64,000 nucleotides of DNA from Cyclobacteriaceae bacterium (GCA_028278225.1 JANQEU010000084.1:1-64000), one strand, 5' to 3'; shown: positions 1 to 9,116, numbered from the stretch's first letter. The notes: generated by a model not told the origin, from the sequence alone. Program-made: numbers and translations.

Positions 1-112
1 CAGATGTGAATTTTCGTCGTGTTTTTTTCATAGGTCTCAGTCAATTTAAACGTTTCTATTTTAACTAAGCCTATGGCCCGATTTTTAGGGAGTATTACAA
101 GTAGCACGTGAA

Positions 113-937
113 GTGAAGGAGGTAGGTAAGTTCTATGGTCAGGAAATGAACCGAACAACCTTTAACCTGGCTCGAATGAATATGATCCTTCATGATGTAC
201 ATTATAGTAGATTCGATATTCAGCAGGAGGATACTTTAGAACATCCGCAACATATTGAAGAACGTTTTGATGCCGTCGTAGCCAACCCACCATTCTCAGC
301 AAAATGGAGTGCCAGCGGATTGTTTATGAATGATGAACGCTTCAGCCAATATGGGAAACTTGCTCCTTCATCCAAGGCAGATTTTGCCTTTCTACAACAC
401 ATGATCCACCAGCTTTCCGATGGTGGTACAATGGCGATTGTTCTGCCACATGGCGTGCTATTTAGGGGTGGAGCAGAGGGACACATACGTGAGTACCTGA
501 TTAAGAAGTTGAATTACCTGGATGCTGTAATTGGACTGCCTGCAAACATTTTTTACGGCACTTCCATTCCAACATGTATTCTGGTGTTAAAGAAATACCG
601 TGAACATTCAGATAATATTCTCTTTATTGATGCAAGTGAACACTGTGAAAAGGCGACCAATCAGAGTTATCTAAGGAAGCAGGATATTGAAAAGATTATC
701 AAATCCTATCGTGAAAGAACCTCAGAAGAAAGGTACAGCTTAGTCGTAGAATTAAAGGATGTTCATGAGAGTGAATACAATCTCAATATTCCAAGGTATG
801 TGGATACGTTTGAAGAGGAGGTTGAAGTGGACCTTAACGAAATAACCATTGAACTTGCGAACATTGAAAATGAAATAACAAAAGTGGATTCGACAATTTC
901 TGACTATTGTAAAGAACTAGGGATCAAATCTCCATGA
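113..937 (+). CDS. hsdM: Type I restriction-modification methyltransferase subunit HsdM, 5'-truncated
   Basis: This is the C-terminal part of an N6-adenine methyltransferase of type I R-M systems, which methylates the site chosen by HsdS. The catalytic NPPF motif (motif IV) is at residues 58-61 of the visible frame, in ANPPFSAKW, followed by the family-typical FLQHMI and VLPHGVLFRGG segments. The open frame begins at GTG 113. In-frame codons reach back only to about 89, where a TAG at 86-88 ends it, so the N-terminal domain and the SAM-binding motif I are missing. Family members are about 500 residues long; 274 are visible. The codons before the GTG (LQVAREV) still look like HsdM, so the frame is broken rather than naturally starting here. 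It overlaps hsdS by ATGA. It is a pseudogene, a frameshift, or a low-quality sequence edge. Confidence 0.8.
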   Translation: MKEVGKFYGQEMNRTTFNLARMNMILHDVHYSRFDIQQEDTLEHPQHIEERFDAVVANPPFSAKWSASGLFMNDERFSQYGKLAPSSKADFAFLQHMIHQLSDGGTMAIVLPHGVLFRGGAEGHIREYLIKKLNYLDAVIGLPANIFYGTSIPTCILVLKKYREHSDNILFIDASEHCEKATNQSYLRKQDIEKIIKSYRERTSEERYSLVVELKDVHESEYNLNIPRYVDTFEEEVEVDLNEITIELANIENEITKVDSTISDYCKELGIKSP

Positions 938-2103
938 ACGACCGACCAAAACTCAGATTTCCAAAATTCCAAAATGATTGGGAAGAGAAACAACTTGGAG
1001 AAATAGCTAATTTCCTTGATTCAAAAAGGATACCTCTTAGTGAAGAGGAGAGAAACAAAAGAAAGGGACAATATCCATACTATGGAGCTTCTGGGATTAT
1101 TGATTACGTCGATGACTTCATTTTTGATGGTGAGTATGTTTTGCTTGGTGAAGATGGGGCAAATATTGTCAATAGAAGCACAAGGTTAGCATTTATCATA
1201 TCTGGTAAGGTTTGGGTAAACAATCATGCTCATGTCTTAGAATCTAAAGGATCAAATTACTTTTTATCGGAATGCTTAGAGAGGATAGATTACAGAAAAT
1301 TTAATACTGGAACAGCTCAACCAAAACTCAATGCTGATGTATGCAAGAAAATAAAAGTGTATGTTCCGGAAATAAAGGAACAGCAAAAAATAGCCTCCTT
1401 CCTCTCCGCTATTGACACTAAAATCCAACTCCTTACTAAGAAAGGAGAACTCCTCAACCTGTACAAAAAAGGAGTTATGCAGAAACTATTTAAGGGGGAG
1501 ATTCGATTTAAAGATGAAAATGGAAATGATTTTACTGATTGGGAAGTGTTTCCCCTTGGTGAACTGGCTATAAAAATCAACCAGAAGAATGTCGGTTCAG
1601 AGATAAAGAATGTTTTAACAAATTCAGCCACCCAAGGAATAATTAATCAAAGAGACTATTTTGACAAGGACATTGCAAACCAAAATAATCTCGAAGGATA
1701 CTATGTTGTTGATTCAAACGATTTTGTTTACAATCCAAGAATATCAGTTCATGCGCCAGTTGGTCCTATAAATAGGAATAACCTAGATAAAGGTGTCATG
1801 TCACCACTATATCTGATTTTCAAATTTCATGATATAAACATTGATTTCATGGAATACTTTTTTCAATCTAGTATTTGGCACAGATACATGTCTAGTATCG
1901 CTAATTACGGAGCGAGACATGACCGAATGAATATTACTAATTCAGACTTTTTTAAGATGCCAATTGGCGTTCCTTCAGCTTTGGAAATGAAAAAAGTTGC
2001 AGGCTTTTTAAGAGATTTAGATACACTTATTCAAATCCACAATATAAAACTGAAGCTGATGCAAAAGTTTAAGAAAGGCCTACTCCAACAAATGTTCGTC
2101 TAA
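934..2103 (+). CDS. hsdS: Type I restriction-modification specificity subunit HsdS
   Basis: HsdS recognises the bipartite DNA target for the HsdM2S methyltransferase and the HsdR-containing nuclease. The 389-residue protein shows the expected two halves. The first target-recognition domain lies at about residues 5-150 and ends in the helical spacer KEQQKIASFLSAIDTKIQLL. The second starts near FTDWEVFPLGELA (about 198) and ends in a matching helix EMKKVAGFLRDLDTLIQ. Length and repeat structure are normal for the family. The ATG overlaps the hsdM stop (ATGA) and its stop overlaps the hsdR ATG, so the three genes are translationally coupled. Recognition domains vary too much for the target sequence to be predicted. 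Confidence 0.92.
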   Translation: MNDRPKLRFPKFQNDWEEKQLGEIANFLDSKRIPLSEEERNKRKGQYPYYGASGIIDYVDDFIFDGEYVLLGEDGANIVNRSTRLAFIISGKVWVNNHAHVLESKGSNYFLSECLERIDYRKFNTGTAQPKLNADVCKKIKVYVPEIKEQQKIASFLSAIDTKIQLLTKKGELLNLYKKGVMQKLFKGEIRFKDENGNDFTDWEVFPLGELAIKINQKNVGSEIKNVLTNSATQGIINQRDYFDKDIANQNNLEGYYVVDSNDFVYNPRISVHAPVGPINRNNLDKGVMSPLYLIFKFHDINIDFMEYFFQSSIWHRYMSSIANYGARHDRMNITNSDFFKMPIGVPSALEMKKVAGFLRDLDTLIQIHNIKLKLMQKFKKGLLQQMFV

Positions 2104-4982
2104 TGACCCGCGAACCTGAGCAAATATTGGAAGACAACCTTGTCCAGAAGCTTACTGGATTGGGCCATCAGCTTGTTCAGATTCATGATGAAAAAGAGCT
2201 TATCCAAAATCTCAAAATTCAACTTGAAAGGCTCAATTCCGTCAAACTATCAGACAAGGATTTTTCGAGGGTTTTGAATCAATTGAATAAAGGCAATGTC
2301 TTTGAAAGAGCTAAGATTTTACGTGATAAGTTTCAACTTACCCAAGAAGATGGCGTGTCCGTTTATCTGGATTTTTTAGATACTGAGAATTGGTCTAGAA
2401 ACCGGTATCAGGTTACTCAACAAGTGACCGTTGAGGGAAGCTATAAGAACCGCTATGATGTAACCCTTCTTGTTAATGGATTACCACTTGTTCAGGTTGA
2501 GTTAAAACGCCGAGGACTTGAACTAAAAGAGGCCTTCAATCAGACCAACCGCTATCAACGTCATTCCTACAGTGCTTCCCACGGCCTATTCCAGTACATT
2601 CAAATCTTTGTCATCAGCAATGGGGTAAACACTAAGTATTATGCCAATAATCGAAAGCAGTCCTTTAAGCAAACCTTCTTTTGGGCAGATAAGGAAAACA
2701 AGAATGTAAGCCAGTTGGAGGATTTTGCATCCTCATTCCTAACCACTGGTCACATCGGTAAAATGTTGGCCAAGTACATTGTTTTGAATGAAACCGACAA
2801 AGTACTGATGGTTTTGAGACCCTATCAGTATTATGCAGCAGAGGCAATTATTGAACGTGTCAAAACAAGTACCAAGAATGGATACATCTGGCACACCACA
2901 GGATCGGGCAAAACACTGACATCATTCAAAGCCAGTCAGATTCTCACCCATCTTCCACAAGTTCATAAAGTGGTATTTGTCGTGGATCGAAAGGATTTGG
3001 ACTACCAGACCACCAAAGAGTTCAACAGCTTTTCAAAAGGGAGTGTAGACGGTACAGATAACACTCGAAAACTGGTGGACCAGTTTAGGGATGATACCCA
3101 GCTCATAGTCACCACCATTCAAAAACTGAATACTGCTATCAGTAAGAAGCGATACTTGTCAAGAATGGAGAAACTTCAGGACGAGAAGATCATTTTCATT
3201 TTTGATGAGTGCCATAGAAGTCAGTTTGGAGAAACGCATCAAAGGATCACCAGTTTTTTCAACAATCATCAGCTTTTCGGATTTACAGGCACACCCATTT
3301 TCGTTGAGAATGCTCTTTCGAGAAACTCGATTAAGCATACTACCAAAGAACTATTTCATGAGTGTCTACACAAGTATGTGATTACTGATGCGATCCGTGA
3401 TGTCAACGTCTTAAAATTTGCTATTGAGTATGTGGGAAGATATAGAGAGAATGAGGGTAAATCAACAGGAATTGATATTCAGGTTGAAGATATTGATACC
3501 AGGGAGTTACTCGATTCGGCTCCGAGACTTGAAATGGTAGTCAATTACATTCTTGCTAATCATTCCAGGAAAACACACAATCGAAAATTCACTTCAATTT
3601 TTTGTGTGAGCAGTATTGATGTGCTAATCAAGTACTATGAAATCTTCAATCGAAAGAAGAAGGATGGGGAGCATAATTTGAGAATTGCTACAATCTTTTC
3701 CTATGGTACGAACGAGGAGGATATGGACGCCGATGGATTTTTCCTTCCTACGGACACTGAGTTTCAAATGGCTGCGGAGCAAGCTGGTACTTATGGCCGA
3801 TCTCATACAAGGGACAAACTCGAATCATTCATTGGTGATTACAATGAGATGTTCCGAACCAACTTCACCACGAAGGATTCGGATTCCTTTTATAACTATT
3901 ACAAGGACATTGGTAAACGGGTTAAGGATATGGAGAAGGTCGGGAATGATCCCGAATCAAATATTGACATTCTTCTAGTCGTGAGCATGTTTTTAACTGG
4001 GTTTGACGGGAGGCTCATCAATACTCTTTATGCTGATAAGAATCTAAAGCATCATGGCCTCATACAGGCATTCTCACGAACTAACAGGATACTCAACGAA
4101 CAAAAGTCACACGGCAATATCGTCTGCTTTAGAAATCTTAAAAAGGCCACTGATGATGCCATTACACTCTTCTCAAAAAAGGAAGCTAAGGAAGACATAA
4201 TCATTCCTCCCTATGAGGAGTTTTTGGAGAGATTCAACGAGCGATTTGTTGATCTTATCAAGATGACTCCAACCGTTTCCAGTGTGGATGATCTGCCAAG
4301 TGAGGATGAGGAATTGGAATTTGCAAAGACATTCCGAGAGTTGATCCGGTTACTCAATGTGATCAAAACCTTTACAGAGTTTACATGGGCTGATCTGGCC
4401 ATGGAGGAACAACAGTTTGAGAATTACAAAAGCAAGTATTTGGACCTCCATGATAAAGTCAAATCGGGATCGGAGAAAGTCAAGGAGTCTATATTGGATG
4501 ATGTTGATTTTGAGCTTGAACTTATTCATCGGGATGAAATCAATGTAGCCTACATTCTTAGACTACTGGCTAAACTCAAGGATGCTCAGGAACAAGACCA
4601 TGAAAAGCAGAAGAAAGCGATTATCGACCTCCTTACGGGTGAGAAACAATTACGAAGTAAACGGGAATTGATCGAGAAATTCATCCATGAGAACTTGCCC
4701 AGGATTGAGAGGGATGACATTGAAGAAGAGTTTGAAACATTTTGGAAAATAGAACGGAATCAAGCGTTCGAGGAACTTTGTGAAGAAGAAAAAATCATTC
4801 CGATTAAGCTTGAAAATCTCATTGGCAATTACCTCTTTACGGAGCGCAAGCCATTAAGGGATGACATTGTTGACACTCTTGAAGTCAAACCTAAAATCCT
4901 GGAAAGGAAGGCTGTAGTTGAACGAGTTTCAGAGAGGATATTCCAGTTTATGGAAACATTTATTAGTGGTATGGCTGGGTAG
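2103..4982 (+). CDS. hsdR: Type I restriction endonuclease/translocase subunit HsdR
   Basis: HsdR is the ATP-dependent translocase and nuclease of type I restriction. The 959-residue chain has an N-terminal PD-(D/E)xK nuclease core (Asp in NRYDVTLL near 118, VELKRRG near 132-138). A superfamily 2 motor follows: Walker A TTGSGKT near 264-270, DECHRS near 367 (DExH box), FTGTP near 393, and the motif VI-like SRTNRI near 658. The C-terminal part is helical and charged, as expected for the HsdM-contacting domain. Its ATG overlaps the hsdS stop. The gene appears full length and intact, so restriction capacity depends on whether hsdM upstream is functional. Sequence ends with a short gap before a convergent gene. 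Confidence 0.93.
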   Translation: MTREPEQILEDNLVQKLTGLGHQLVQIHDEKELIQNLKIQLERLNSVKLSDKDFSRVLNQLNKGNVFERAKILRDKFQLTQEDGVSVYLDFLDTENWSRNRYQVTQQVTVEGSYKNRYDVTLLVNGLPLVQVELKRRGLELKEAFNQTNRYQRHSYSASHGLFQYIQIFVISNGVNTKYYANNRKQSFKQTFFWADKENKNVSQLEDFASSFLTTGHIGKMLAKYIVLNETDKVLMVLRPYQYYAAEAIIERVKTSTKNGYIWHTTGSGKTLTSFKASQILTHLPQVHKVVFVVDRKDLDYQTTKEFNSFSKGSVDGTDNTRKLVDQFRDDTQLIVTTIQKLNTAISKKRYLSRMEKLQDEKIIFIFDECHRSQFGETHQRITSFFNNHQLFGFTGTPIFVENALSRNSIKHTTKELFHECLHKYVITDAIRDVNVLKFAIEYVGRYRENEGKSTGIDIQVEDIDTRELLDSAPRLEMVVNYILANHSRKTHNRKFTSIFCVSSIDVLIKYYEIFNRKKKDGEHNLRIATIFSYGTNEEDMDADGFFLPTDTEFQMAAEQAGTYGRSHTRDKLESFIGDYNEMFRTNFTTKDSDSFYNYYKDIGKRVKDMEKVGNDPESNIDILLVVSMFLTGFDGRLINTLYADKNLKHHGLIQAFSRTNRILNEQKSHGNIVCFRNLKKATDDAITLFSKKEAKEDIIIPPYEEFLERFNERFVDLIKMTPTVSSVDDLPSEDEELEFAKTFRELIRLLNVIKTFTEFTWADLAMEEQQFENYKSKYLDLHDKVKSGSEKVKESILDDVDFELELIHRDEINVAYILRLLAKLKDAQEQDHEKQKKAIIDLLTGEKQLRSKRELIEKFIHENLPRIERDDIEEEFETFWKIERNQAFEELCEEEKIIPIKLENLIGNYLFTERKPLRDDIVDTLEVKPKILERKAVVERVSERIFQFMETFISGMAG

Positions 4983-5013
4983 TAAATTGAATTACCTGGT
5001 CTTAAAAATTGGA

Positions 5014-5913
5014 TTATATCTTTTGAAAATCCCTTAGGACCTGTCTAAAGTATTTTTCACAAAAAATAGCGTGTCTCGGTGGAATCGGATTGGAAGAAAT
5101 TTTTATGCCATTTGCTTGGTCATGGGCTTTCATTAGATTCGAGGTTATGGTACAGAGTAGTTCTTTTCCATCATTTATATTAATATGATTCTCATCCACT
5201 GTGAAGCTATCAAATTCCATTTTAATTGGTTGAGCACCACTATACTCTAGTTCCTGATCAATAGGAAAGGCTACAACATAATAAATAGGTTTATCAGCCT
5301 TGTTGTTCACAAACACTACCACCATTTTCCAGATAAGCATTTCTAAGTCTTTTGCCTTTACGATTGCTCCATATTCTAGTATTTTGTTAAGGGTAATTTC
5401 CATTTCTTCTCTGAGTTGAAATCGGGATTTTCTTAAAATGGGATCTTCGTATAAATCGTTTATCAGGTCTACTGGATTTTGGATTAGATGAAATCCAACA
5501 ATGCCAGCAATTTCATGGCGATTAGGATGTGAAAAATGATTTCTTGCTTTTCGCAATTGTTTTAAAAGAGCTGGATTATAGACCTCGAAATAGGTTTCCT
5601 TATGAAACCAATTGATTAACTGATCCAATGGCTTTTTTTTTGAATCCCATTTTTTCCCAGTAATTTCTTCGTATCTAATTTTCAGTGCGAGTTCAAAGCT
5701 GACTAGAACTTTAGCCATTGCAATATCTAGAAACTCGTATTCGTAATAAGAAAATACTAAGAGTTTGTAGATTACCCTAAATATTTTCTTCACGTCCTCT
5801 GAGACATCTTTTTTAAAGAACAAATCCGGCAAAATGGTTTTTTCAAAATCTTCGATGGTATTTGTATCCTCCTCATAGATTACCCATCTTTTGTCTTTTT
5901 CAATGTTGATCAT
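5014..5913 (-). CDS. Unknown protein with HEPN-like RX4H motif
   Basis: I do not recognise a named family for this 299-residue soluble protein. It has no signal peptide or membrane segment. The middle part (about 60-130) is helical, with FELALKIRYEEITGKKW followed by LRKARNHFSHP, in which R124 and H129 fit the R-X4-6-H motif of HEPN-type ribonucleases. The C-terminal half (about 180-299) is predicted by eye to be beta-rich and contains a repeat of short hydrophobic strands. The gene converges with hsdR and is divergent from the HTH-TIR operon that starts at 5972, with only 58 bases between them, suggesting shared promoter space. A nucleic-acid-linked defence role is inferred from context and motif only. 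Confidence 0.6.
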   Translation of the reverse strand: MINIEKDKRWVIYEEDTNTIEDFEKTILPDLFFKKDVSEDVKKIFRVIYKLLVFSYYEYEFLDIAMAKVLVSFELALKIRYEEITGKKWDSKKKPLDQLINWFHKETYFEVYNPALLKQLRKARNHFSHPNRHEIAGIVGFHLIQNPVDLINDLYEDPILRKSRFQLREEMEITLNKILEYGAIVKAKDLEMLIWKMVVVFVNNKADKPIYYVVAFPIDQELEYSGAQPIKMEFDSFTVDENHININDGKELLCTITSNLMKAHDQANGIKISSNPIPPRHAIFCEKYFRQVLRDFQKI

Positions 5914-5971
5914 TCACATTAATTTTTTAATACTCAAGCCTACTATCAATCAATTCTAAACCTATAGCTCC

Positions 5972-6250
5972 ATGAAAGAATACGTACTAGTTAAAATGTC
6001 AAAAAACGAATTAACTGAATTGATAAAATCAGCAGTTGAAAGTTCAGTTAAACATTTGAATTTTGAATTGGTAAAACCAAAAAGATTAATAAAGATCGAA
6101 CAATTATGTGAGGAGCTCAGCGTCAGTAAAGCCACAATTCACAAATGGAAAAGAGATGGTCTTATTCCGTACAAAAGAATAAGTAACAGGATATTCTTCG
6201 ATCTTGATGATGTTCATAAATCTCTTGAAATCAAAAAAAGACGAATCTGA
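5972..6250 (+). CDS. Small HTH (excisionase/MerR-like) DNA-binding protein
   Basis: This 92-residue protein carries a helix-turn-helix of the HTH_17/excisionase type. The segment IEQLCEELSVSKATIHKWK (about 42-60) gives the two helices, followed by RDGLIPYKRISNRIFFDLDDV, the small wing typical of excisionase-like and MerR N-terminal domains. The N-terminal 35 residues look like a short helix that could serve as a dimer segment. It is the first gene of an apparent operon with the next two genes (gaps of 18 and 11 bases) and lies divergent to the HEPN-motif gene. It could be the autoregulator of this defence-like operon, or a leftover excisionase of a mobile island. DNA binding is well supported; the specific job is not. 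Confidence 0.7.
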   Translation: MKEYVLVKMSKNELTELIKSAVESSVKHLNFELVKPKRLIKIEQLCEELSVSKATIHKWKRDGLIPYKRISNRIFFDLDDVHKSLEIKKRRI

Positions 6251-6268
6251 GTAAATTAGTTTGTTAAT

Positions 6269-6868
6269 ATGGCATTTCTAACTCCAAAAGAGTTCATTCA
6301 ACAGTTTTATATTGATGAACTTGAAAAGCTCATTGGTGAACATAATTACATGGCTATGATAATTATGTCAGTAGGTATTGAGTTTTTGGGAAGATGCGAG
6401 CATCCTGATGCCAAGTGGTTCAAGGATACGTTACAACAAGGAGGCAAAAAGAAAGAAGAAGGATATTATTTTAAGTACGCTATCGAAAAAATCAAGGCGT
6501 TTGATTATTATCGAAGTAAGGGTTTAAAATTTAAATTGTATAAATATTTAAGGTGTGGGCTCGTCCATACATCCTTACCCAGTCCTGATGTTACATTATC
6601 AAGTAAGGGTGAAAAACCTCACTTGGAGGTAAATGAAAACGGATCCATTAATATTCAAGTTGAAGAGTTTCACAAAGAATTTAAGAAGGCGTGTAAGCAA
6701 GTTATCAGTAAAATTGAAAATAACAAGTACGTGGGCAATTCAAAAATGTACCAACCAATTCTACAAGTGCCTCATCCAAAAATAGATCAATCAACGACTA
6801 CTCCTGACAATACATTTATAACCGAATCAATCAAAAGGAATCCAGATGCGTCTGGGACCAATTTTTAA
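6269..6868 (+). CDS. Unknown protein with RX4H motif, partner of TIR-like gene
   Basis: This 199-residue protein belongs to no family I can name. Residues 1-125 look helical. Near its end is YKYLRCGLVHTSLP, where R95 and H100 match the R-X4-6-H consensus of HEPN nucleases, preceded by an invariant-looking aromatic run (FDYYRSKGLKFKLYKYL). The last 40 residues are polar and proline-rich (QVPHPKIDQSTTTPDN), probably a flexible tail. It lies 18 bases after the HTH gene and 11 bases before the TIR-like gene on the same strand, so the three are probably co-transcribed. It could be an RNase effector, a toxin-like partner, or a structural partner of the TIR protein. Only the motif and gene order support this. 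Confidence 0.5.
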   Translation: MAFLTPKEFIQQFYIDELEKLIGEHNYMAMIIMSVGIEFLGRCEHPDAKWFKDTLQQGGKKKEEGYYFKYAIEKIKAFDYYRSKGLKFKLYKYLRCGLVHTSLPSPDVTLSSKGEKPHLEVNENGSINIQVEEFHKEFKKACKQVISKIENNKYVGNSKMYQPILQVPHPKIDQSTTTPDNTFITESIKRNPDASGTNF

Positions 6869-6879
6869 AAAATTTTCTA

Positions 6880-7800
6880 ATGGACTATGATGTAGGGTTT
6901 TCGTTTCAAATGGATGATTTGAATATCGTCAAAAAGATATACGATCACTTATCTCCTGATTATAGGATATTTTTTTCACCGGAGAACCAAAATGAAACTT
7001 TCACTCGGGACCAGGCCGATTCATTTAGTGCCATTTTCCTTACAACTAAGTTAAATTTCATCTTCTTAGGCAACAAGTATGGAAAAACTAAATGGACGCG
7101 ATTTGAAGAACAAGTAATAAAAAACAGGTATATCGAAGAATCACCAAACACATTGGGTATTGTGAAACTAACGAAAGGAATTTCTAAACCCCTGTGGTAT
7201 TCTCCATTATTTGGTTATATCAATTATCTGGATTTTGAGTTTGAGGAATTTATTACAGTCATAAAACATGCAATACATAGTGCTCAAGTTAGACCATCCA
7301 AGGAGTCCTTAGTCGAAATGGCAATTAGAATTGATGAACGAAAAAAAAACAATGAGATAATTAGGAACTATTCAGACTCCCTTGATGCATTCTCAGATAC
7401 ATTCAATGAGACAACACTACTGTGGGAAGGTATCATAAATAATTTTCAAAAAATTGCCGACTCTTTCAAGTATGCGATCACCAAAAATGAGGGTGTAAAC
7501 TTTGATTTTGAACATAATGATTTAAATATCACATCAGGTTTGTTCTCTTTGTATGTTCATGTTCGCAATGGAGCCAGAAATCGTCTTTCTGGTTTTACGC
7601 TTTCGGTAATGGTTAAAGGAAGGACGAGCGAGATGCGGTTTGGATCAGAACCAAAGGTCATATTCTACCAAGAGTATGATCCTATATTAAGTGAATCACT
7701 CATTTTCAATTGGAAAAGCAGAGAAGGAGATATTGAAATTACGACTAACGAGTTAGCAGAACGTATCGTCCGTGAATTTATTCAATCCACGGCTTTGTAA
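6880..7800 (+). CDS. TIR-like domain protein, candidate NAD-consuming defence effector
   Basis: The first 125 residues of this 306-residue protein resemble a TIR domain. DYDVGFSFQMDD at the N-terminus matches the first strand of YDVFISFxxxD. A region about residues 50-64 (SFSAIFLTTKLNFIFLGNKY) matches the strand before the BB/CC segment. KWTRFEEQVI (W72, E76/E77) matches the conserved WxxxE that supplies the catalytic glutamate in TIR NADases. The remaining 180 residues are an unrecognised domain, helical first and then beta-rich, which could sense a ligand. It is the last gene of the HTH/RX4H/TIR operon. TIR proteins in bacteria often deplete NAD on phage infection; that role here is inference from motif and neighbourhood. 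Confidence 0.6.
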   Translation: MDYDVGFSFQMDDLNIVKKIYDHLSPDYRIFFSPENQNETFTRDQADSFSAIFLTTKLNFIFLGNKYGKTKWTRFEEQVIKNRYIEESPNTLGIVKLTKGISKPLWYSPLFGYINYLDFEFEEFITVIKHAIHSAQVRPSKESLVEMAIRIDERKKNNEIIRNYSDSLDAFSDTFNETTLLWEGIINNFQKIADSFKYAITKNEGVNFDFEHNDLNITSGLFSLYVHVRNGARNRLSGFTLSVMVKGRTSEMRFGSEPKVIFYQEYDPILSESLIFNWKSREGDIEITTNELAERIVREFIQSTAL

Positions 7801-7861
7801 ATTGGTTGTTGAAATTGTCTTATTAGGGTATTTAGAGAATTCCGGTTGTTACCCATTGTGA

Positions 7862-8944
7862 CTAAGAGCTGCTCCTGTCGGTCCTATTAAGTATCCTGAG
7901 TTCATCAAGATAATCTATCGCTTTCTTGGTTTCAATTCTTAAGAAATCCATTTCAAGAAATATCTCGTCTTCAATAAAACTAAAATCAAGAGAGTACCTG
8001 AATCCTATGTCATCAGTAAAAGTGGGTTTTGAACATGCATCAACAATTAAGTCATAAGGCCATGACCTATCGCTCAACTCAGGTTTGAATTTTGTAACAC
8101 CATCCTTAGTACTTTTTTGAGGGAATAGAAAGTATTTAGGAATCTTACTTTTATCAATGAATGAAGCAACTATTAAAAGCACCTTACCTATTTCAGGATG
8201 GAAAAAAAGGAAAATCGGACTTTTTTCAATCCAATTGACTGGTATTTTAAGCAATTCCCTAATATCACCTGAATCATTATCATGAAATTCTATTACATAA
8301 TCCGTTGTTAGCACCACATTCATAGAAGGTGTTTTAACGTAACTACCCAAAATGAGGACTTCTGATTTTGTAAGAAAAATGTAGTCCCACTTGGTATCTT
8401 GATACTTAATCTCTTTCAATGGGAAAACTGCTCTTCCATGAAAGTTGATACCATATCCTGATTGAATGGGTTTGCTACTAAATCCATTTGATTTTCGCAA
8501 TTCTACGTCAAGCTCGTTCAATTTTTGTACATATTTATTATTGCCCTGAATACCTCGAATATTTGCATAAATCAAAATACCAATTATGCTTGGAATGATA
8601 ATTTTTGTTGTTTGATCTTGTTTGTTTAATTCCTCCAGATGTGAACTAAGAATTCCCCTTATATCTTCAAGTTTGTTAAGAATTATTTCCTCATTGCTTA
8701 TTGCAGTTCCTTTCTTGTCCTTTGAACCTGAAGTTTCCTTCAATTCTAAAACAAGTCGAATTAGACTTGTCATTTCTTTCAAGGTGTCTAATCGACTGTT
8801 TTCTGATGCCTGATGTTTCTTATCATTAGATCTTTTATAGAGCCACCAAATCAATAAGACAATAATAAATGCAATAAACTGGAGTGTAAACGGCCAGCTC
8901 TGAAAGGCATTCAGATATTCCTCCTTAAATATTTCTTTGAACAT
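7862..8944 (-). CDS. Membrane-anchored protein of unknown function
   Basis: This 360-residue protein is not in a family I recognise. A transmembrane helix lies at about residues 19-36 (LQFIAFIIVLLIWWLY) followed by basic residues, so the bulk is probably cytoplasmic. A Lys/Glu-rich coiled stretch follows (about 45-110). A second hydrophobic segment IIIPSIIGILIYANI lies near 112-127, which would place the remainder on the other side if inserted. The remaining 230 residues are mixed alpha/beta with no visible motif. It converges on the TIR-like gene and is the last gene before the tRNA-Ser border of the island. Membrane-attached partners are common in defence operons, but this gene is on the opposite strand, so the link is positional only. 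Confidence 0.5.
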   Translation of the reverse strand: MFKEIFKEEYLNAFQSWPFTLQFIAFIIVLLIWWLYKRSNDKKHQASENSRLDTLKEMTSLIRLVLELKETSGSKDKKGTAISNEEIILNKLEDIRGILSSHLEELNKQDQTTKIIIPSIIGILIYANIRGIQGNNKYVQKLNELDVELRKSNGFSSKPIQSGYGINFHGRAVFPLKEIKYQDTKWDYIFLTKSEVLILGSYVKTPSMNVVLTTDYVIEFHDNDSGDIRELLKIPVNWIEKSPIFLFFHPEIGKVLLIVASFIDKSKIPKYFLFPQKSTKDGVTKFKPELSDRSWPYDLIVDACSKPTFTDDIGFRYSLDFSFIEDEIFLEMDFLRIETKKAIDYLDELRILNRTDRSSS

Positions 8945-9080
8945 CCCGAATTCAAGATAAGGACTTCTTAAAAAATTCTCAAAATTTCAAGAACTATCAA
9001 TAGATCCTAAATCTCAAAAAGAATATAACAATGAGATTAAGGTGAATGGTTTAGCCCCTAATGTAGCCCCTAAATCGTAA

Positions 9081-9112
9081 AAAAGCCCTAATACAAATTG
9101 TATTGGGCTTTA
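9081..9112 (-). terminator. Rho-independent terminator after tRNA-Ser
   Basis: Read on the minus strand, the stem AAGCCCAATAC / GTATTAGGGCTT encloses a short AT loop and is followed by a run of T residues. It lies just past the 3' end of the tRNA-Ser and the A run on the other side allows use from either direction. Confidence 0.7.
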
Positions 9113-9116
9113 ATTG

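Noticed and set aside
1-9116. Prophage or integrated plasmid
   Set aside because: No integrase, phage structural, replication or transfer gene is visible; only defence-type genes are present.
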